Below are positions 24,630-34,198 of a stretch of 64,000 nt of DNA, piece by piece. How positions within the stretch are numbered: the first letter of the stretch is position 1; each line of letters begins with the position of its first letter. Under the pieces are notes generated by a model. It was not told the origin of the DNA. It saw nothing but the letters and a program-made list of their open reading frames with translations, and did not search any database. This DNA is from Nannocystis sp. (GTDB taxonomy: Bacteria > Myxococcota_A > Polyangia > Nannocystales > Nannocystaceae). Where the stretch lies: the NCBI RefSeq assembly GCF_016714285.1, contig NZ_JADJNN010000015.1, forward strand, positions 62,001-126,000, written 5' to 3'. The translations under genes and the position numbers were made by a program.

Positions 24630-26174
24630 GTGACCTCGCACCGCGGCCGCCCCGGCCTCCGCCTCGTCCAGTGCGCCGCCGGCCTCGCCCTCGCCTTCGC
24701 CGGCCTTGAGATGGGTGAGCGCTACATCTCGCGGCTCCCCGACCACCGCGGCTTCTACCTCGTCCCCGTCGACGACCTCACCCCGACCACCGCCCCCGCT
24801 CGCCCGCGCCACGCCGTCCTCATCGTCGCCGACGGCCTCGGCCTCGCCCCTGCCCGCGACATGCACAGCGTCGCCCGCCTCGCCGCCGCCGGCCAGTGCC
24901 GCGAGACCGACGTCGGCCCGATCAGCGTCTCCCGCCCCGTCTACGCCGTGATCTCGACCGGCCTCGAGCAGGACCGCACCGGCGCCCGCAACAACGACGA
25001 GCAGTCCCCGCTCGCCGCCGAGTCGATCTGGGAGGTCGCCCGCACCAGCGGCCTCGAGGTCGCCGGCGTCAGCGACGTGGCGTGGTGGCAGCAATTGTTC
25101 CCCCGCGGCTTCGACCGCTACCTCACCCTCCCCGACGAGGCCGACTCCTTCGCCGCCGCGCAGCTCGCCGACCTCACGCTTATCCACGTATCCAACGTCG
25201 ATCATATGGGCCACCAGCACGGCGGCGCCTCGCCCGAGTACGCCGCGGCCGCGGCCCGCGTCGACGATGAGCTCGGGAGATTCCTCGATCGTATCGACCT
25301 CGGCCGCGACCTCATCATCTTCACCGCCGATCACGGCCACTCGCCGACCGGCGGCCACGGCGGCCCGACGCCGGAGATCGCCCGCGTCCTCACCTGCTTC
25401 GCCGGCCCCGGCGTCGCCCACCGCGAGCCCGGCCCCGTGATCCAGAGCCGGACGATCGCCGGCACCCTCGCGGTCCTGCTCGGCCTGCGCTTCCCCAGGC
25501 ACATGCGCGCCCTCGAGGACGACCTCGACGCGATCTTCACGATCGTCGACGATCGCAGCGCCCCCCCGGCCTACCTCGCCGACCGCCGCGCCGCCATCGA
25601 GCGCTTCCGGGCCGCGAATCAGGCCAGCCTCACCGGCTGGCTCGGCCACCCCGGCACCTGGTCCGACCTCTACACCCGCGGCGCCCGCGACCAGCTCCTG
25701 CGCGCCGGCCTGGTCGCATTCATCACCCTCGCCATCTTCGCCGTCGCCGCCCGCCGCCGCCGCCTCGGCCTGCGCGGCGCCCTCGGCCTCGCCGCCGGCT
25801 GCCTCGCCGTCGCCGCGGCCACCGTGCTGCTCCACGTCCTCGTCCTCGGCAGCTTCGACTGGACGGCGATCAACCTGCGCGAGCGCTACCTCGACGCCGC
25901 CCCGCGGATCTGCGCCGCCCCGGCCCTGCTGGCGATCGTCCTCCACCGATACTTCCTCGCCGACGACAACCGCCTGGTCGCCGATCAGCTGACCCTCGCC
26001 GCCCTCGGCCTGGCGATCAGCCTCGCCCATATCTACACATTCGCCTGGCCGCTCGGCTTCCCGCTCCCCGGCCCGGCGCTGCTGCTGCTCCCCTTCCTCG
26101 CCGCCTTCTTCGGCGTCATCCACGGCCTGCTCGCCGCCCTGCTCGCCGCGATCGCCCTGGTCCGCCGCCGCTGA
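24630..26174 (+). CDS. membrane-anchored phosphodiesterase/phosphatase of the alkaline phosphatase superfamily
   Basis: 514 residues from a GTG at 24630 (ATG at 24711 is an alternative). TM1 at about 12-28, then a catalytic domain with the metal ligands of the superfamily: LIVADGLG (D68), a Ser/Thr nucleophile region SRPVYAVIST, VDHMGHQHGG, and FTADHGHSPTGGHGG. The C-terminus has about five TM helices. N-terminal catalytic domain plus C-terminal membrane region is the plan of GPI ethanolamine-phosphate transferases and related phosphoglycerol/phosphoethanolamine enzymes, so lipid-linked phosphate transfer is plausible but unproven. Only 72 bp separate it from the divergent transpeptidase gene. 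Confidence 0.8.
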   Translation: MTSHRGRPGLRLVQCAAGLALAFAGLEMGERYISRLPDHRGFYLVPVDDLTPTTAPARPRHAVLIVADGLGLAPARDMHSVARLAAAGQCRETDVGPISVSRPVYAVISTGLEQDRTGARNNDEQSPLAAESIWEVARTSGLEVAGVSDVAWWQQLFPRGFDRYLTLPDEADSFAAAQLADLTLIHVSNVDHMGHQHGGASPEYAAAAARVDDELGRFLDRIDLGRDLIIFTADHGHSPTGGHGGPTPEIARVLTCFAGPGVAHREPGPVIQSRTIAGTLAVLLGLRFPRHMRALEDDLDAIFTIVDDRSAPPAYLADRRAAIERFRAANQASLTGWLGHPGTWSDLYTRGARDQLLRAGLVAFITLAIFAVAARRRRLGLRGALGLAAGCLAVAAATVLLHVLVLGSFDWTAINLRERYLDAAPRICAAPALLAIVLHRYFLADDNRLVADQLTLAALGLAISLAHIYTFAWPLGFPLPGPALLLLPFLAAFFGVIHGLLAALLAAIALVRRR

Positions 26175-26300
26175 TCCACCGATTCACCGCAGCCGGGCAG
26201 AGATTCCTCGCCGCCCTCCGGACTCGCTATCCACACACGATCCGGACCCGCGGCGCCCCAGCGATCGCCCTCCGACGACGCCCGCGCCGCGCCGCGCAGC

Positions 26301-26726
26301 TCAGCGCGACTCCGCCTCGGGTCCGCCCTCGATCACGAAGATCTCACGCAGCCGCTGCTCGAGCCGCGCCGCGACCTCGGCCCGCAGGTCCGCGTCGCCG
26401 CGCAGCGAGTCCACCGAGCGCGCCGTCGCGGCCATCAGCTCCGCGTACGCCTGCATCTGCTGCAGCGACGCGTCGACCACCGCCTGGAAGGTCCCCGCCA
26501 CCAGCGCGCGCACGAACTCGGGCAGCGCCACCTCCTGCAGCAGCGCCCCCAGCCTGGGCCCCGTCCGCAGCCCCTTGCCCGCCCGCGGCGGCCCGGCCTT
26601 CGGCCGCAGGAACGCGGCGACCACGGCCAGGTCGGCCGCGACGCGGTGCCGCTGCGCCTCGGCCAGCGCCTTGAACGCCGGCGCCTCGCGCAGCAGCCCG
26701 TCGATCGTCTGCAAGCTCTCCCGCAT
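26301..26726 (-). CDS. conserved-looking helical protein of unknown function
   Basis: 141 residues from the ATG at 26726 (MRESLQTIDGLL), mostly Ala/Leu-rich helices with no signal peptide, TM helix or known motif. TATGCT at 26750-26755 (minus strand) is a possible -10. Codon bias favours this frame over overlapping ones. Cytoplasmic; function unknown. Confidence 0.6.
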   Translation of the reverse strand: MRESLQTIDGLLREAPAFKALAEAQRHRVAADLAVVAAFLRPKAGPPRAGKGLRTGPRLGALLQEVALPEFVRALVAGTFQAVVDASLQQMQAYAELMAATARSVDSLRGDADLRAEVAARLEQRLREIFVIEGGPEAESR

Positions 26727-26862
26727 ACACCCACCCCTTCGGCTGGCGCGAGCATACTCCACAGCCGCGGGCGAGGGCGCGCCCCGGCGGCGCGATCACG
26801 CCTGTCGTTCCGGACATGTCCCTTGGGCCACGAACGCACATTGCCGCGGCGCCGCGGCGCCG

Positions 26863-27300
26863 CTACTGCAGCGTCACCACGCCGGCCGCGTCGACGACGA
26901 AGGTCAGCTCCTTGCGCAGCAGCGAGAAGCTGTCGTGCGAGCGCGACAGGTTCACCGTCGCCGTCGCCTCCGGCTGGCCCTCGGGGATCGACAGCAGCAG
27001 CCGCAGCGTCTGCGGCGTGCGCGGCGGGACGAAGCCGTCCCAGCGGGTGTTGCCATCGTCCACGTTGAAGTGGCGAATGTACGTCTCGGCCACCAGCTTG
27101 TTGCTCTCCTCGAGGCCGACCACCCGCAGCTTGAGCACCAACTCGACCTGCCGCGGCCCCTTCGCCTCGTACCCGAGGTCGATCACCAGCTCCGCCTTGT
27201 CCTCCTTCACGGTGTCGCTGTACAGGGACACCGGCCCACCGGCGCTCTTGTGGGCGCAGGCCAGGACAGACGCGAGCAGCAGGGGCACGAGGCGGCGCAT
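26863..27300 (-). CDS. small lipoprotein
   Basis: 145 residues; signal peptide with lipobox LAC at residues 13-15 (MRRLVPLLLASVLAC), followed by a beta-rich domain of about 125 residues of unknown family, perhaps Ig-like. ATG at 27300. It is the only gene between the unknown at 26301 and the divergent VOC gene at 27467. Confidence 0.7.
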   Translation of the reverse strand: MRRLVPLLLASVLACAHKSAGGPVSLYSDTVKEDKAELVIDLGYEAKGPRQVELVLKLRVVGLEESNKLVAETYIRHFNVDDGNTRWDGFVPPRTPQTLRLLLSIPEGQPEATATVNLSRSHDSFSLLRKELTFVVDAAGVVTLQ

Positions 27301-27401
27301 GAGCTCGCGTTTACCACACTCGTCGAAGCCCGCGTCAGCGCCCCGCGACCCCGACAAGAAACACCGTCGCGAGCCCGCCGGACCGCTCCCTGCAACCCGG
27401 G

Positions 27402-27430
27402 TTGACAGCCGGGCCAGGCGGCGATAGTGG
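27402..27430 (+). promoter_or_regulatory. TTGACA-N17-TAGTGG promoter of the VOC gene
   Basis: TTGACA (27402-27407) is 17 nt from TAGTGG (27425-27430), giving a leader of about 30 nt to the ATG at 27467. Confidence 0.5.
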
Positions 27431-27466
27431 GCGATCTCGCGCGGATCCCCCGCGGAGCACCCCCCC

Positions 27467-28246
27467 ATGACACAACGCAACGGATACCCCGACGGCGCCC
27501 CCTGCTGGGCCGACCTCAACACCCCTGACCTCCCGGGCGCCAAGCGCTTCTACGGGAGTCTGCTCGGCTGGACCTTCGACGAGGGCGCCCCCGAGTTCGG
27601 CTACTACACCATGGCCCGCGTGCACGGCGGCACCGTCGCCGCCATCGCGCCCAAGCAGCCCGGTATGGACATGCCCTCGGTGTGGAGCGTGTACCTCAAG
27701 AGCGCCGACATCGATGAGACGGCGCGGCGCATCACCGCCGCGGGCGGCAAGCTGATGGTCGAGCCGATGGACATCCCCGGCTCGGGGCGGATGCTGTTCG
27801 GCTTCGACCCGACCGGCGCCGCCTTCGGCGTGTGGCAGCCCGGCAATCACCGCGGCGCCGAACGCTTCGACGAGCCCGGCGCGATGTGCTGGCACGAGAT
27901 CAACACCCGCGACGGCGCCCGCGCGGACGGCTTCTACGGCGCGCTCTTCTCGTACGAGCAGCAGCAGATCGGCGACGGCGCCAAGTTCGACTATACGATG
28001 TGGAGCATCGACGGCCACCCCGTCGCCGGCCGCCTGCAGATGACCGAGGAGTGGCAGGGCATCCCCCCGCACTGGAGCACTTACTTCGTGGTCGCAAACT
28101 GCGATGATAGCGCGAAGCTCGCCGGCGAGCTCGGCGGCAAGCTGTGCCACGGCCCCTTCGACTCGCCGCACGGCCGCATCGCTGTGATCGACGACCCCTG
28201 GGGCGCCACCTTCTCGATCATCCAGCGCCCGCCCGCGGCCGCCTGA
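27467..28246 (+). CDS. two-domain VOC (glyoxalase/bleomycin-resistance superfamily) protein
   Basis: 259 residues carrying two VOC-type modules: residues about 1-125 (WADLNTPDLPGAKRFYGSLLGW) and about 130-255 (WHEINTRDGARADGFYGALF). Each has the usual beta-alpha-beta-beta-beta order. This duplicated arrangement is like the actinobacterial CFP30/hydroxylase group. The metal-ligand pattern was not traced residue by residue, so whether it is an enzyme or a binding protein is open. A perfect 12-bp hairpin follows at 28262-28292. Confidence 0.88.
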   Translation: MTQRNGYPDGAPCWADLNTPDLPGAKRFYGSLLGWTFDEGAPEFGYYTMARVHGGTVAAIAPKQPGMDMPSVWSVYLKSADIDETARRITAAGGKLMVEPMDIPGSGRMLFGFDPTGAAFGVWQPGNHRGAERFDEPGAMCWHEINTRDGARADGFYGALFSYEQQQIGDGAKFDYTMWSIDGHPVAGRLQMTEEWQGIPPHWSTYFVVANCDDSAKLAGELGGKLCHGPFDSPHGRIAVIDDPWGATFSIIQRPPAAA

Positions 28247-28261
28247 TCGTCGCCGCGGCAC

Positions 28262-28292
28262 GCCGGGCTGCGCTGACCTTGCGCAGCCCGGC
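28262..28292 (+). terminator. 12-bp perfect hairpin after the VOC gene
   Basis: GCCGGGCTGCGC (28262-28273) pairs with GCGCAGCCCGGC (28281-28292), loop 7 nt, 15 bp after the stop codon. No T-tract. Confidence 0.55.
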
Positions 28293-28361
28293 CTCGATGT
28301 CGCTGCCCCGGAGCTCGCGGAGGTCGACGGCGTGCAGCGACCCAGGGCGCGATCCTGGTCC

Positions 28362-28402
28362 GAGCATACGCCCGCAACCGCGACGGCCGAGGGCGTATGC
28401 TC
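28362..28402. promoter_or_regulatory. 12-bp inverted repeat containing TATGCT
   Basis: GAGCATACGCCC (28362-28373) and GGGCGTATGCTC (28391-28402) are perfect inverted copies 17 nt apart. The right arm holds TATGCT 10 nt before the ATG at 28411; the left arm would be the same box on the opposite strand. Could be a paired operator. Confidence 0.45.
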
Positions 28403-28410
28403 CTCGCCGC

Positions 28411-30341
28411 ATGCGCCGCCTCCTGCCAGCATTCTGTCCCGCGCTCCTGCTCGCAGGCTGCACCGCCCCCGCGTCCCCCCCGGTCGCCACCACCGCCGCG
28501 ACCGCATCGACGCCCGCGGCCGCCACCACACCCGCGACACCCGCGATATCAACGACACCCGCGACACCCGCGACCCCGGAAGAACCCGCGACCCCGGACC
28601 AACCCGCGACCCCGGAAGAACCCGCGACCCCGGAGCAACCCACAACCCCGGAGCAACCCACAACCCCCGGAGCCCCGCGGCCATCGACGACGCACCGCCC
28701 GCCTTGCCGCCCGCGGCCCCGGCCGACGCCCGCTTCCAGCTGGCAGCCTACCGCGACGGCGAGCTGCGCCTGCACCTGCTCGGCGACGCGATCTTCGTCA
28801 GCGGCGCGGCCGGCCTGGCCCAGCTCGATCCCCGCGGCGATCACCTCGTGCCCGTCGAGTACGCGCTCGCGGGCCAGACCCCTCCCGACTGGTACTTCGA
28901 CGAGTGGCTCCTGACCGGCCTCGGCGGGCGCTGGCCCGACAACGCGTGGTTGACGACCGAGTCCCACGTGTCGCGGTCGAGCACGCCGCCGCAGCTGCAC
29001 CGCCGCGAGGGCAGCTTCTGGAGGCCCCAGAGCACCAAGGAGGGCATCCTCCACCGCACCTACCCGACGATCATCAACTGGCACTCGGGACAGGTGCTCG
29101 GCCTGCGCCTCTACCGGGTCGACCCCGCGATGTACGACACCGGCTCCGAGCTCTCGAAGGCGCAGCAGCGCCGCATCGACAGCGCGCTCGCGCGGGCCCG
29201 GCCCGGCTTCGACCTGCTCGCGGCGACGCCCACCCCCACCGCGATGATCATCGCCCCGGACCTCGCGCCGATCACCGCCGCGGCCGCGCCCACCGGCGAG
29301 CTGTTCCTGCTGGCCCGCAAGGGCCGCCCCGAGGCCGGCGCGCCGCAGGTCCAGCGCTTTGGCCTCAGCGGCGACGCCGCGATCTCCGGCACCGTCGACG
29401 CCCTGCCGAAGGGCCTGCAATGCGAGCTCCTGGCCGTCCGCGCCGCCGACGAGGCCTACGTCGCCTGCGCCCGCGCACGCGGCCCGGGCCGCGCCTACCT
29501 GGCCCGCTTCAATGGCAGCACCTGGTCCGAAGTACCTGCCCCAAAGGCCATCTCCTTCGTCGACCTCAGCGTCTCCCCCGCGGGCGAGCTCTACGCGGTG
29601 CTAGCGACCACCCAGAGCACGCGTCAGCTGTGGCACCGCGCCGCCCCCGACGCGGCGTGGCAGCAGGTCGAGCTCCCCGAGCTGCGCTTCGCCGACCGCG
29701 GCGCCCCCGAGTGGGCCTTCGCCCCCGTCGGCCACGAATTCACGCTCCAGCCCGCCGACCCCGAGGCCGCCGCGCGCAGCTGGCCCGTGCGCCCGCTGCA
29801 GGTCCTGGCCCGCCAGGGCGGCGACGTCTGGGTGGTCGCCGACACCGATCTCGAGCGCGAATCGATATCCTCGTACATGACCGTGCGGCACGTCGTGCTG
29901 CGCGCCGGCAAGGTCCGCCAACCACTGCGCATGCTGCCCGACGGCGACCTCGCGCTCGAGCTGCTCGACTGGCGCCCGGCCCCGGCCTGGACCCCCGTCG
30001 GCTGCGGCGACGAGGGCGAGAACCGGCCGGCCTTCGTCGCCCTGCGCACCCTGCCGCGCGACGCCCCGCGCAACCAGCCCGAGCCGCTGCTCGCCGCCTT
30101 CATCGCCGACAACAGGGCGCTGATGCCGTCGGTCGCCCGCGCCGTCGAGGTGTTCCGCCGCGGACGCCGGACCGTCGGGCTGTATGTCCAACCGAGCGAC
30201 CAGGCCAGCGCCGACGCGCTGCTCGCCGCGCTGGGGCGCGCCGCGCCCGACGAGCCGCACAAGCTCGAGTGCCGCCAGCCGCGGATCCGCCGCGAGTTCG
30301 ACAAGACCAGCGGACAGGCCCTGCAAGCGCCCGCGCTGTGA
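28411..30341 (+). CDS. lipoprotein with low-complexity linker and beta-rich domain, frameshifted
   Basis: The signal peptide (lipobox LAGC from the ATG at 28411) and a Thr/Pro/Ala linker with about five TPEEPA-like units lie in one frame. The approximately 550-residue body (LPPAAPADARFQLAAYRDGE onward) continues in another frame to the stop at 30341. One extra C in the CCCC run at 28673-28676 would join them as G-A-P-A-A-I-D-D-A. The body is beta-rich with repeated WxxD/GD motifs, perhaps a beta-propeller-like sensor, but no family was recognised. An alternative start at 28397 (MLLAACAAS) is in the wrong frame. As given, translation ends early. Confidence 0.65.
28573..28668 (+). repeat. 18-bp tandem repeat (T-P-E-E-P-A units)
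   Basis: About five consecutive 18-bp units coding for TPEEPA/TPDQPA/TPEQPT run from 28573, directly before the frameshift at 28673-28676. A linker repeat prone to slippage. Confidence 0.65.
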
Positions 30342-30458
30342 CACGCCAGACGGCCCACGCACGACCGGCGCCGCGTCTTCGAGACCTGGCTCTCGGGACA
30401 GCCCCTACCGCGGCGAGCGAGCCGCGACAAGCCCCGCCAGCGCCCTCACCAGGCCGGC

Positions 30459-32585
30459 TCACCGCGCCCGTCGCCGCAGCTCGCCGACGCCGAGGATGAA
30501 CGCCGCCGTGAACGCCTGCGCCTGCACGAAGGCCCGCCGCGACGACGCCCCGCCGTGCCCGCCATGCATCTCCGTGCGCAGGAGAAACGGCCCCCCGCGC
30601 CCCTGCGCCCGCGCCCGCGCCACATAGCGCGCCTGCTCGTGGTATTCGACCCGGCTGTCCGCCAGCGACGACAGCACCAGGATCGGCGGATACTCGCGCG
30701 CCCCGAGGTTGGTGTACGGGCACCAGCGCCGCATCACATCATAGTCCGCGCGCACCCGCGGGTCGCCCCACTCCTCGTACTCGATCGTCGTCAGCGGCGC
30801 GCTGGCGTCGGCCATGGTCCCGACCGCGTCGAGGAAGGGCACCCGCAGCACGGCACCCGCGAACAGCTCCGGCCGCGCGTTGAGGGCCGCGCCCATCAGC
30901 CCCCCGCCCGCGCTCTCGCCCGCGATCACCAGCTGCCCCGCGGTGGTCCGGCCCTCCGCGATCAACGCTTCGGCGACCGCGATCAGGTCGCCGGCCGAGC
31001 GCTCGCGCAGCCGCACCCGCGCCGCGTCGTGCCACGGCTCGCCCAGCTCACCACCGCCGCGCACCCACGCGATCACGAAGTCGACCCCGCGATCCAGCAA
31101 CGCACATCGCGTCGGGTCGTGGTCCGGATCGTAGACCGACCCGTAGGCCCCGTAGGCCTCGAGCAGCAGCGGCCGCGGCCCCAAAGGCCCGGCGCCGGCG
31201 AAGTACAGATATTGGATCTCGACCCCGTCGGCCGCCCGCGCCGCGCCGATCGTCGCCGGTGTCGCCCCGGCACCGCCGCAGGACCCCGTCGCCGGCCGCT
31301 GCTGCAGCAGGGTCTGCCGCCCGTCGGCGAGCTCGATGTCGAGGGTCCGCTCCGGCTCCTTCACCGACTCGACATATACCCGCAGCCGCGCCGCCAGCGG
31401 ATCGGGGTTCTCGCCGACCGTGATCGTCACCAGCCCGCGCGTGTACACGTCCGCGTCGGCCCCCTCGCCGACCCGCGTGCGCCCGCCAGTCGCGAGGTCG
31501 ACGACCTCGAGGCCCGGCCGCCCGCGCTCCCGCTGCGACAGCACCAGCTTGCCCCTGAATGCATCGACATCGGTGATCGCCACGTCGGCCCGACCGGGCA
31601 CCAGCGGCCGCCAGCGCGCCGGCCGCGGGTCGTCCTCGGGCGCCGTCATCACGCGAAAGTTCGGGGTTTCGTAATTGCTGCGCACATAGAAGGTGTCGCC
31701 CGCGTGGTCGAGGTCGTACAGGTGCCCGGGCCTGCGCGCCGCGATCGTGACCCACGGCGTATCACTCCCGGCGGGGGCGTCGGCCCGGGCCACCCGCGCC
31801 TCGCTGGCGCCGTACGAGTCCGCCGCGAGGATGAACCACTCGCCCGAGCGAGTGCGCCGCACCGATAGCTCATACTTCGCGTCGTCCTCCCGCAGCACCA
31901 GCGGGTCCGGCCCGGTCTCGCCGCGGCGATGGCGGTGCAGGGCATACGAGCGAAACGCGTCGTCGCGCACCGTGTACAGCAGCTCGGCCCCGTCGGCGCT
32001 CCACGCCGCCGAGGTGACGCGCTGCAGGCGATCGGGCCCCAGCGCCCCCGTCTCCAGGTCCTTGATATACAGCGTATAATTCTCGGCGCCGATCTCATCC
32101 GTGCTGTAGGCCAGATAACGCCCGTCGTCCGACAGCTCGAACAGCTCGAGATCGAAGAACGCCTTGCCGCGGGCCAGCGCCTCCGGGTCGAGCACCTGCT
32201 GCGGGGCGGCGCCCGGCGGCGCGTCGACGCGCCGCCGCAAGTACAGGGGGAGCTCGCGGCGCCGCTCACTCCGCGTCCAGTACAGCCACGCCCCGCGCCG
32301 CACCGGCACGCTCTCGTGATCGACGTAGGTCCCCGCGTCGATCTCCCGGGCCAGCGCCCGCATCAGGCCCGCGTACGGCCGCATCAGCGCCGCCGCGTAC
32401 GCGTTCTCCGCCGCGAGGTGCCGCCGCACCGCCGGGTCCTCGCCACCGGCCCGCAGCCACGCGTACTCGTCGTGCCGCGCCTCGCCGTGCAGGGTGACCA
32501 CCACCTCGTCGACCTGCCTGGCCGTCGGAGCTCGCGGCGCCGCGAGCAGCAGGGAGAGCGCGACGACGGCGAGCGGAGCGGGCAC
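30459..32585 (-). CDS. S9 prolyl-oligopeptidase family serine peptidase (oligopeptidase B-like)
   Basis: 708-residue peptidase cleaving short peptides, probably after Pro or basic residues. The start is uncertain: the GTG at 32585 gives a signal peptide (PLAVVALSLLLAAP), so an exported form is chosen. The N-terminal half is a beta-propeller-like region; the C-terminal half is an alpha/beta-hydrolase with catalytic Ser558 in GESAGGG, Asp near 642 (SLADSRVEY) and His near 676 (MHGGHGG). The GYWRDD-like prolyl-oligopeptidase signature is replaced by AWVRGGGELGEPWHD, which still fits the family. Neighbours are unrelated; it is probably monocistronic. Confidence 0.9.
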   Translation of the reverse strand: MPAPLAVVALSLLLAAPRAPTARQVDEVVVTLHGEARHDEYAWLRAGGEDPAVRRHLAAENAYAAALMRPYAGLMRALAREIDAGTYVDHESVPVRRGAWLYWTRSERRRELPLYLRRRVDAPPGAAPQQVLDPEALARGKAFFDLELFELSDDGRYLAYSTDEIGAENYTLYIKDLETGALGPDRLQRVTSAAWSADGAELLYTVRDDAFRSYALHRHRRGETGPDPLVLREDDAKYELSVRRTRSGEWFILAADSYGASEARVARADAPAGSDTPWVTIAARRPGHLYDLDHAGDTFYVRSNYETPNFRVMTAPEDDPRPARWRPLVPGRADVAITDVDAFRGKLVLSQRERGRPGLEVVDLATGGRTRVGEGADADVYTRGLVTITVGENPDPLAARLRVYVESVKEPERTLDIELADGRQTLLQQRPATGSCGGAGATPATIGAARAADGVEIQYLYFAGAGPLGPRPLLLEAYGAYGSVYDPDHDPTRCALLDRGVDFVIAWVRGGGELGEPWHDAARVRLRERSAGDLIAVAEALIAEGRTTAGQLVIAGESAGGGLMGAALNARPELFAGAVLRVPFLDAVGTMADASAPLTTIEYEEWGDPRVRADYDVMRRWCPYTNLGAREYPPILVLSSLADSRVEYHEQARYVARARAQGRGGPFLLRTEMHGGHGGASSRRAFVQAQAFTAAFILGVGELRRRAR

Positions 32586-32702
32586 CGCGACACTTTGCCG
32601 GCCGCGCGAACGACCAGCAAGCCGTCGCTTCGATCTCGCAAGGGTCACGACGACCAAAATGGTCGCCGCGGTCGCCGGAGCGGTCGCCGAAGCGGGGCCC
32701 TG

Positions 32703-33146
32703 TCAGCGCTCCGTCTCGTACCAGGTCTGGGTGCGGAAGAACGGGCCGAGGTAGCCGCGGATCTTGATGTTGCCGTCATGCATCCAGATCTTGCAGCGGT
32801 AGGTCTTGTTCTTCTCGGGGTCGAAGACCTTGCCGTGCTCCCACACACCGTCGGCGTCGCGGTCCTCGAGGCCCCACACGACGACCATGCCCTCGATCGG
32901 GGCGTTGTAATCGTCGCCCTCGCACTTGTCACACAGCGCGCCGGGCCTGAGGAGCAGCTTCTCGACGCGGCCGTACAGCTTGCCCTCGACCTCGTAGAGC
33001 TTGACGATCGACTTGGTCTCGCCGGTCTCGTCGTCGACGGTCTTCCAGTAGCCGTGCGGGGTGGTCCGGGCGAAGGCCATCACGGTCGAGGCGACCAGGG
33101 TCAGGGCAGCGGCGATCGTGACAGCGGCGAATTTCTTGGTGAGCAT
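32703..33146 (-). CDS. DUF2147 family exported protein
   Basis: 147 residues with a typical signal peptide (MLTKKFAAVTIAAALTLVAS...) and the DUF2147 pattern: GYWKTVDDETGETKSIV, GKLYGRVEKLL, a CDKC pair, PIEGMVVVWGLE and NKTYRCKIWMHDG, ending RTQTWYE. The family is periplasmic and of unknown function in other proteobacteria. CTGTCA-N17-ATACAC (33177-33205) forms a promoter with a leader of about 27 nt, and a GGAGG site lies 10 nt before the ATG at 33146. Confidence 0.9.
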   Translation of the reverse strand: MLTKKFAAVTIAAALTLVASTVMAFARTTPHGYWKTVDDETGETKSIVKLYEVEGKLYGRVEKLLLRPGALCDKCEGDDYNAPIEGMVVVWGLEDRDADGVWEHGKVFDPEKNKTYRCKIWMHDGNIKIRGYLGPFFRTQTWYETER

Positions 33147-33176
33147 GGGTCGTGATCCTCCAAAGACAGCGGCCCA

Positions 33177-33205
33177 GTGTATCGCGGCTGGGCGGCCCGT
33201 GACAG
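33177..33205 (-). promoter_or_regulatory. CTGTCA-N17-ATACAC promoter candidate
   Basis: On the minus strand CTGTCA (33200-33205) is 17 nt from ATACAC (33177-33182), upstream of the DUF2147 gene. Confidence 0.4.
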
Positions 33206-33221
33206 GACCCCGGGGACCGCG

Positions 33222-34097
33222 TCACCGCGCGTGCGAACGCGAGCTCAGCGGCGGCCACGTCGTCGGCCACAGCACCTCGACCAGCGTGAGCCCCTCGGGC
33301 GGCGCCGTCGCCCCGCTGCGCTGGCGCTCCGGCCGGGCCAGCAGTTCGGCCACTTGCTCCGGCGGGCGGCGACCGAGCCCGACCTCCACCAGCGTGCCGA
33401 CCATGATGCGCACCATGTTCTGCAGGAAGGCCTCGCCGCGCACCTCGACCTCGACGATCGCCGCCGGGTCGTCCACCAGGCACGGCGGGTCCGCGGGCAG
33501 CTCGTCGCGCGTCGCCTCGCCGCGCACCGTCACCGCCTGCATGCGCCGCACCGTCGTCCGCGCCTGGCAGCCTGCGGCGCGGAAGCCCGCGAAGTCGTGC
33601 TCACCCACGAAGTGCTGCGCCGCCGCGTGCATCGCCGCGACGTCGAGGCGTCGTCGCGGCAGGTGCCACTCGCCGCGGGCCGTCTGCGGCAGCCGGCGCG
33701 CCCCGGTGCGGATGCGATAGCGATAACACTTGCCGAGGTTCCAGAAGCGCGGGTCGACCTCGCCGCCGTCGGCCAGCGTCGCCTGCCACACCGCGAGCAC
33801 CGCGAGGTCGCGCGGCAGCTTGCCCTGCAGCCCCAGCAGCACCCCGCGCTCGGGGATCTCGAGCGGCGCCTCGTAGCCCGCGATCTGCCCGAGCGCGTGC
33901 ACCCCCGCGTCCGTCCGGCTCGCCCCCCGCGTCCGCACCGGCTGGCGATACAGGCCGGCGAGCGCCGCCTCGAGCTCACCCTGCACCGTCCGCAGCGGCC
34001 GCGAATCGCCAGTCCCACCCGCATGGGCTCCGCTCGCCTGGCGCGCGAAGCCATGAAAGTCGGTGCCGTCGTAGGCCAGGCGCACGAGCATGGTCAT
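33222..34097 (-). CDS. truA: tRNA pseudouridine synthase A
   Basis: Isomerises U38-U40 in the tRNA anticodon arm to pseudouridine. 291 residues from the ATG at 34097. Catalytic Asp about 62 in SRTDAGVHALGQ; substrate-binding LAYDGTDFHGF near the N-terminus; C-terminal AFLQNMVRIMVGTLVEVG is characteristic. The length is near the family norm. TTGACA-N17-CATCGT (34112-34140) is a convincing promoter. Confidence 0.95.
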   Translation of the reverse strand: MTMLVRLAYDGTDFHGFARQASGAHAGGTGDSRPLRTVQGELEAALAGLYRQPVRTRGASRTDAGVHALGQIAGYEAPLEIPERGVLLGLQGKLPRDLAVLAVWQATLADGGEVDPRFWNLGKCYRYRIRTGARRLPQTARGEWHLPRRRLDVAAMHAAAQHFVGEHDFAGFRAAGCQARTTVRRMQAVTVRGEATRDELPADPPCLVDDPAAIVEVEVRGEAFLQNMVRIMVGTLVEVGLGRRPPEQVAELLARPERQRSGATAPPEGLTLVEVLWPTTWPPLSSRSHAR

Positions 34098-34111
34098 GGC
34101 AAACGGCGCGC

Positions 34112-34140
34112 ACGATGGCGGCAGGGCATCGCCCTGTCAA
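34112..34140 (-). promoter_or_regulatory. TTGACA-N17-CATCGT promoter of truA
   Basis: On the minus strand TTGACA (34135-34140) is 17 nt from CATCGT (34112-34117). Initiation would be about 8 nt before the start codon. Confidence 0.5.
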
Positions 34141-34198
34141 GCCGACCGAGCACCGCGACGCGCCGACCGCTCGGAGCTCAGACCTTCGCCACGGGCTG

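Noticed and set aside
28397..28470. Alternative lipoprotein start MLLAACAAS at 28397
   Set aside because: Its frame continues as Arg/Pro-rich shadow sequence, while MRRLLPAF...LLLAGC at 28411 gives a normal lipobox and the repeat linker.
32586..32657. Upstream TTG start for the S9 peptidase
   Set aside because: It would add a basic, non-conserved extension before the signal peptide; GTG at 32585 fits better, though the exact start is uncertain.
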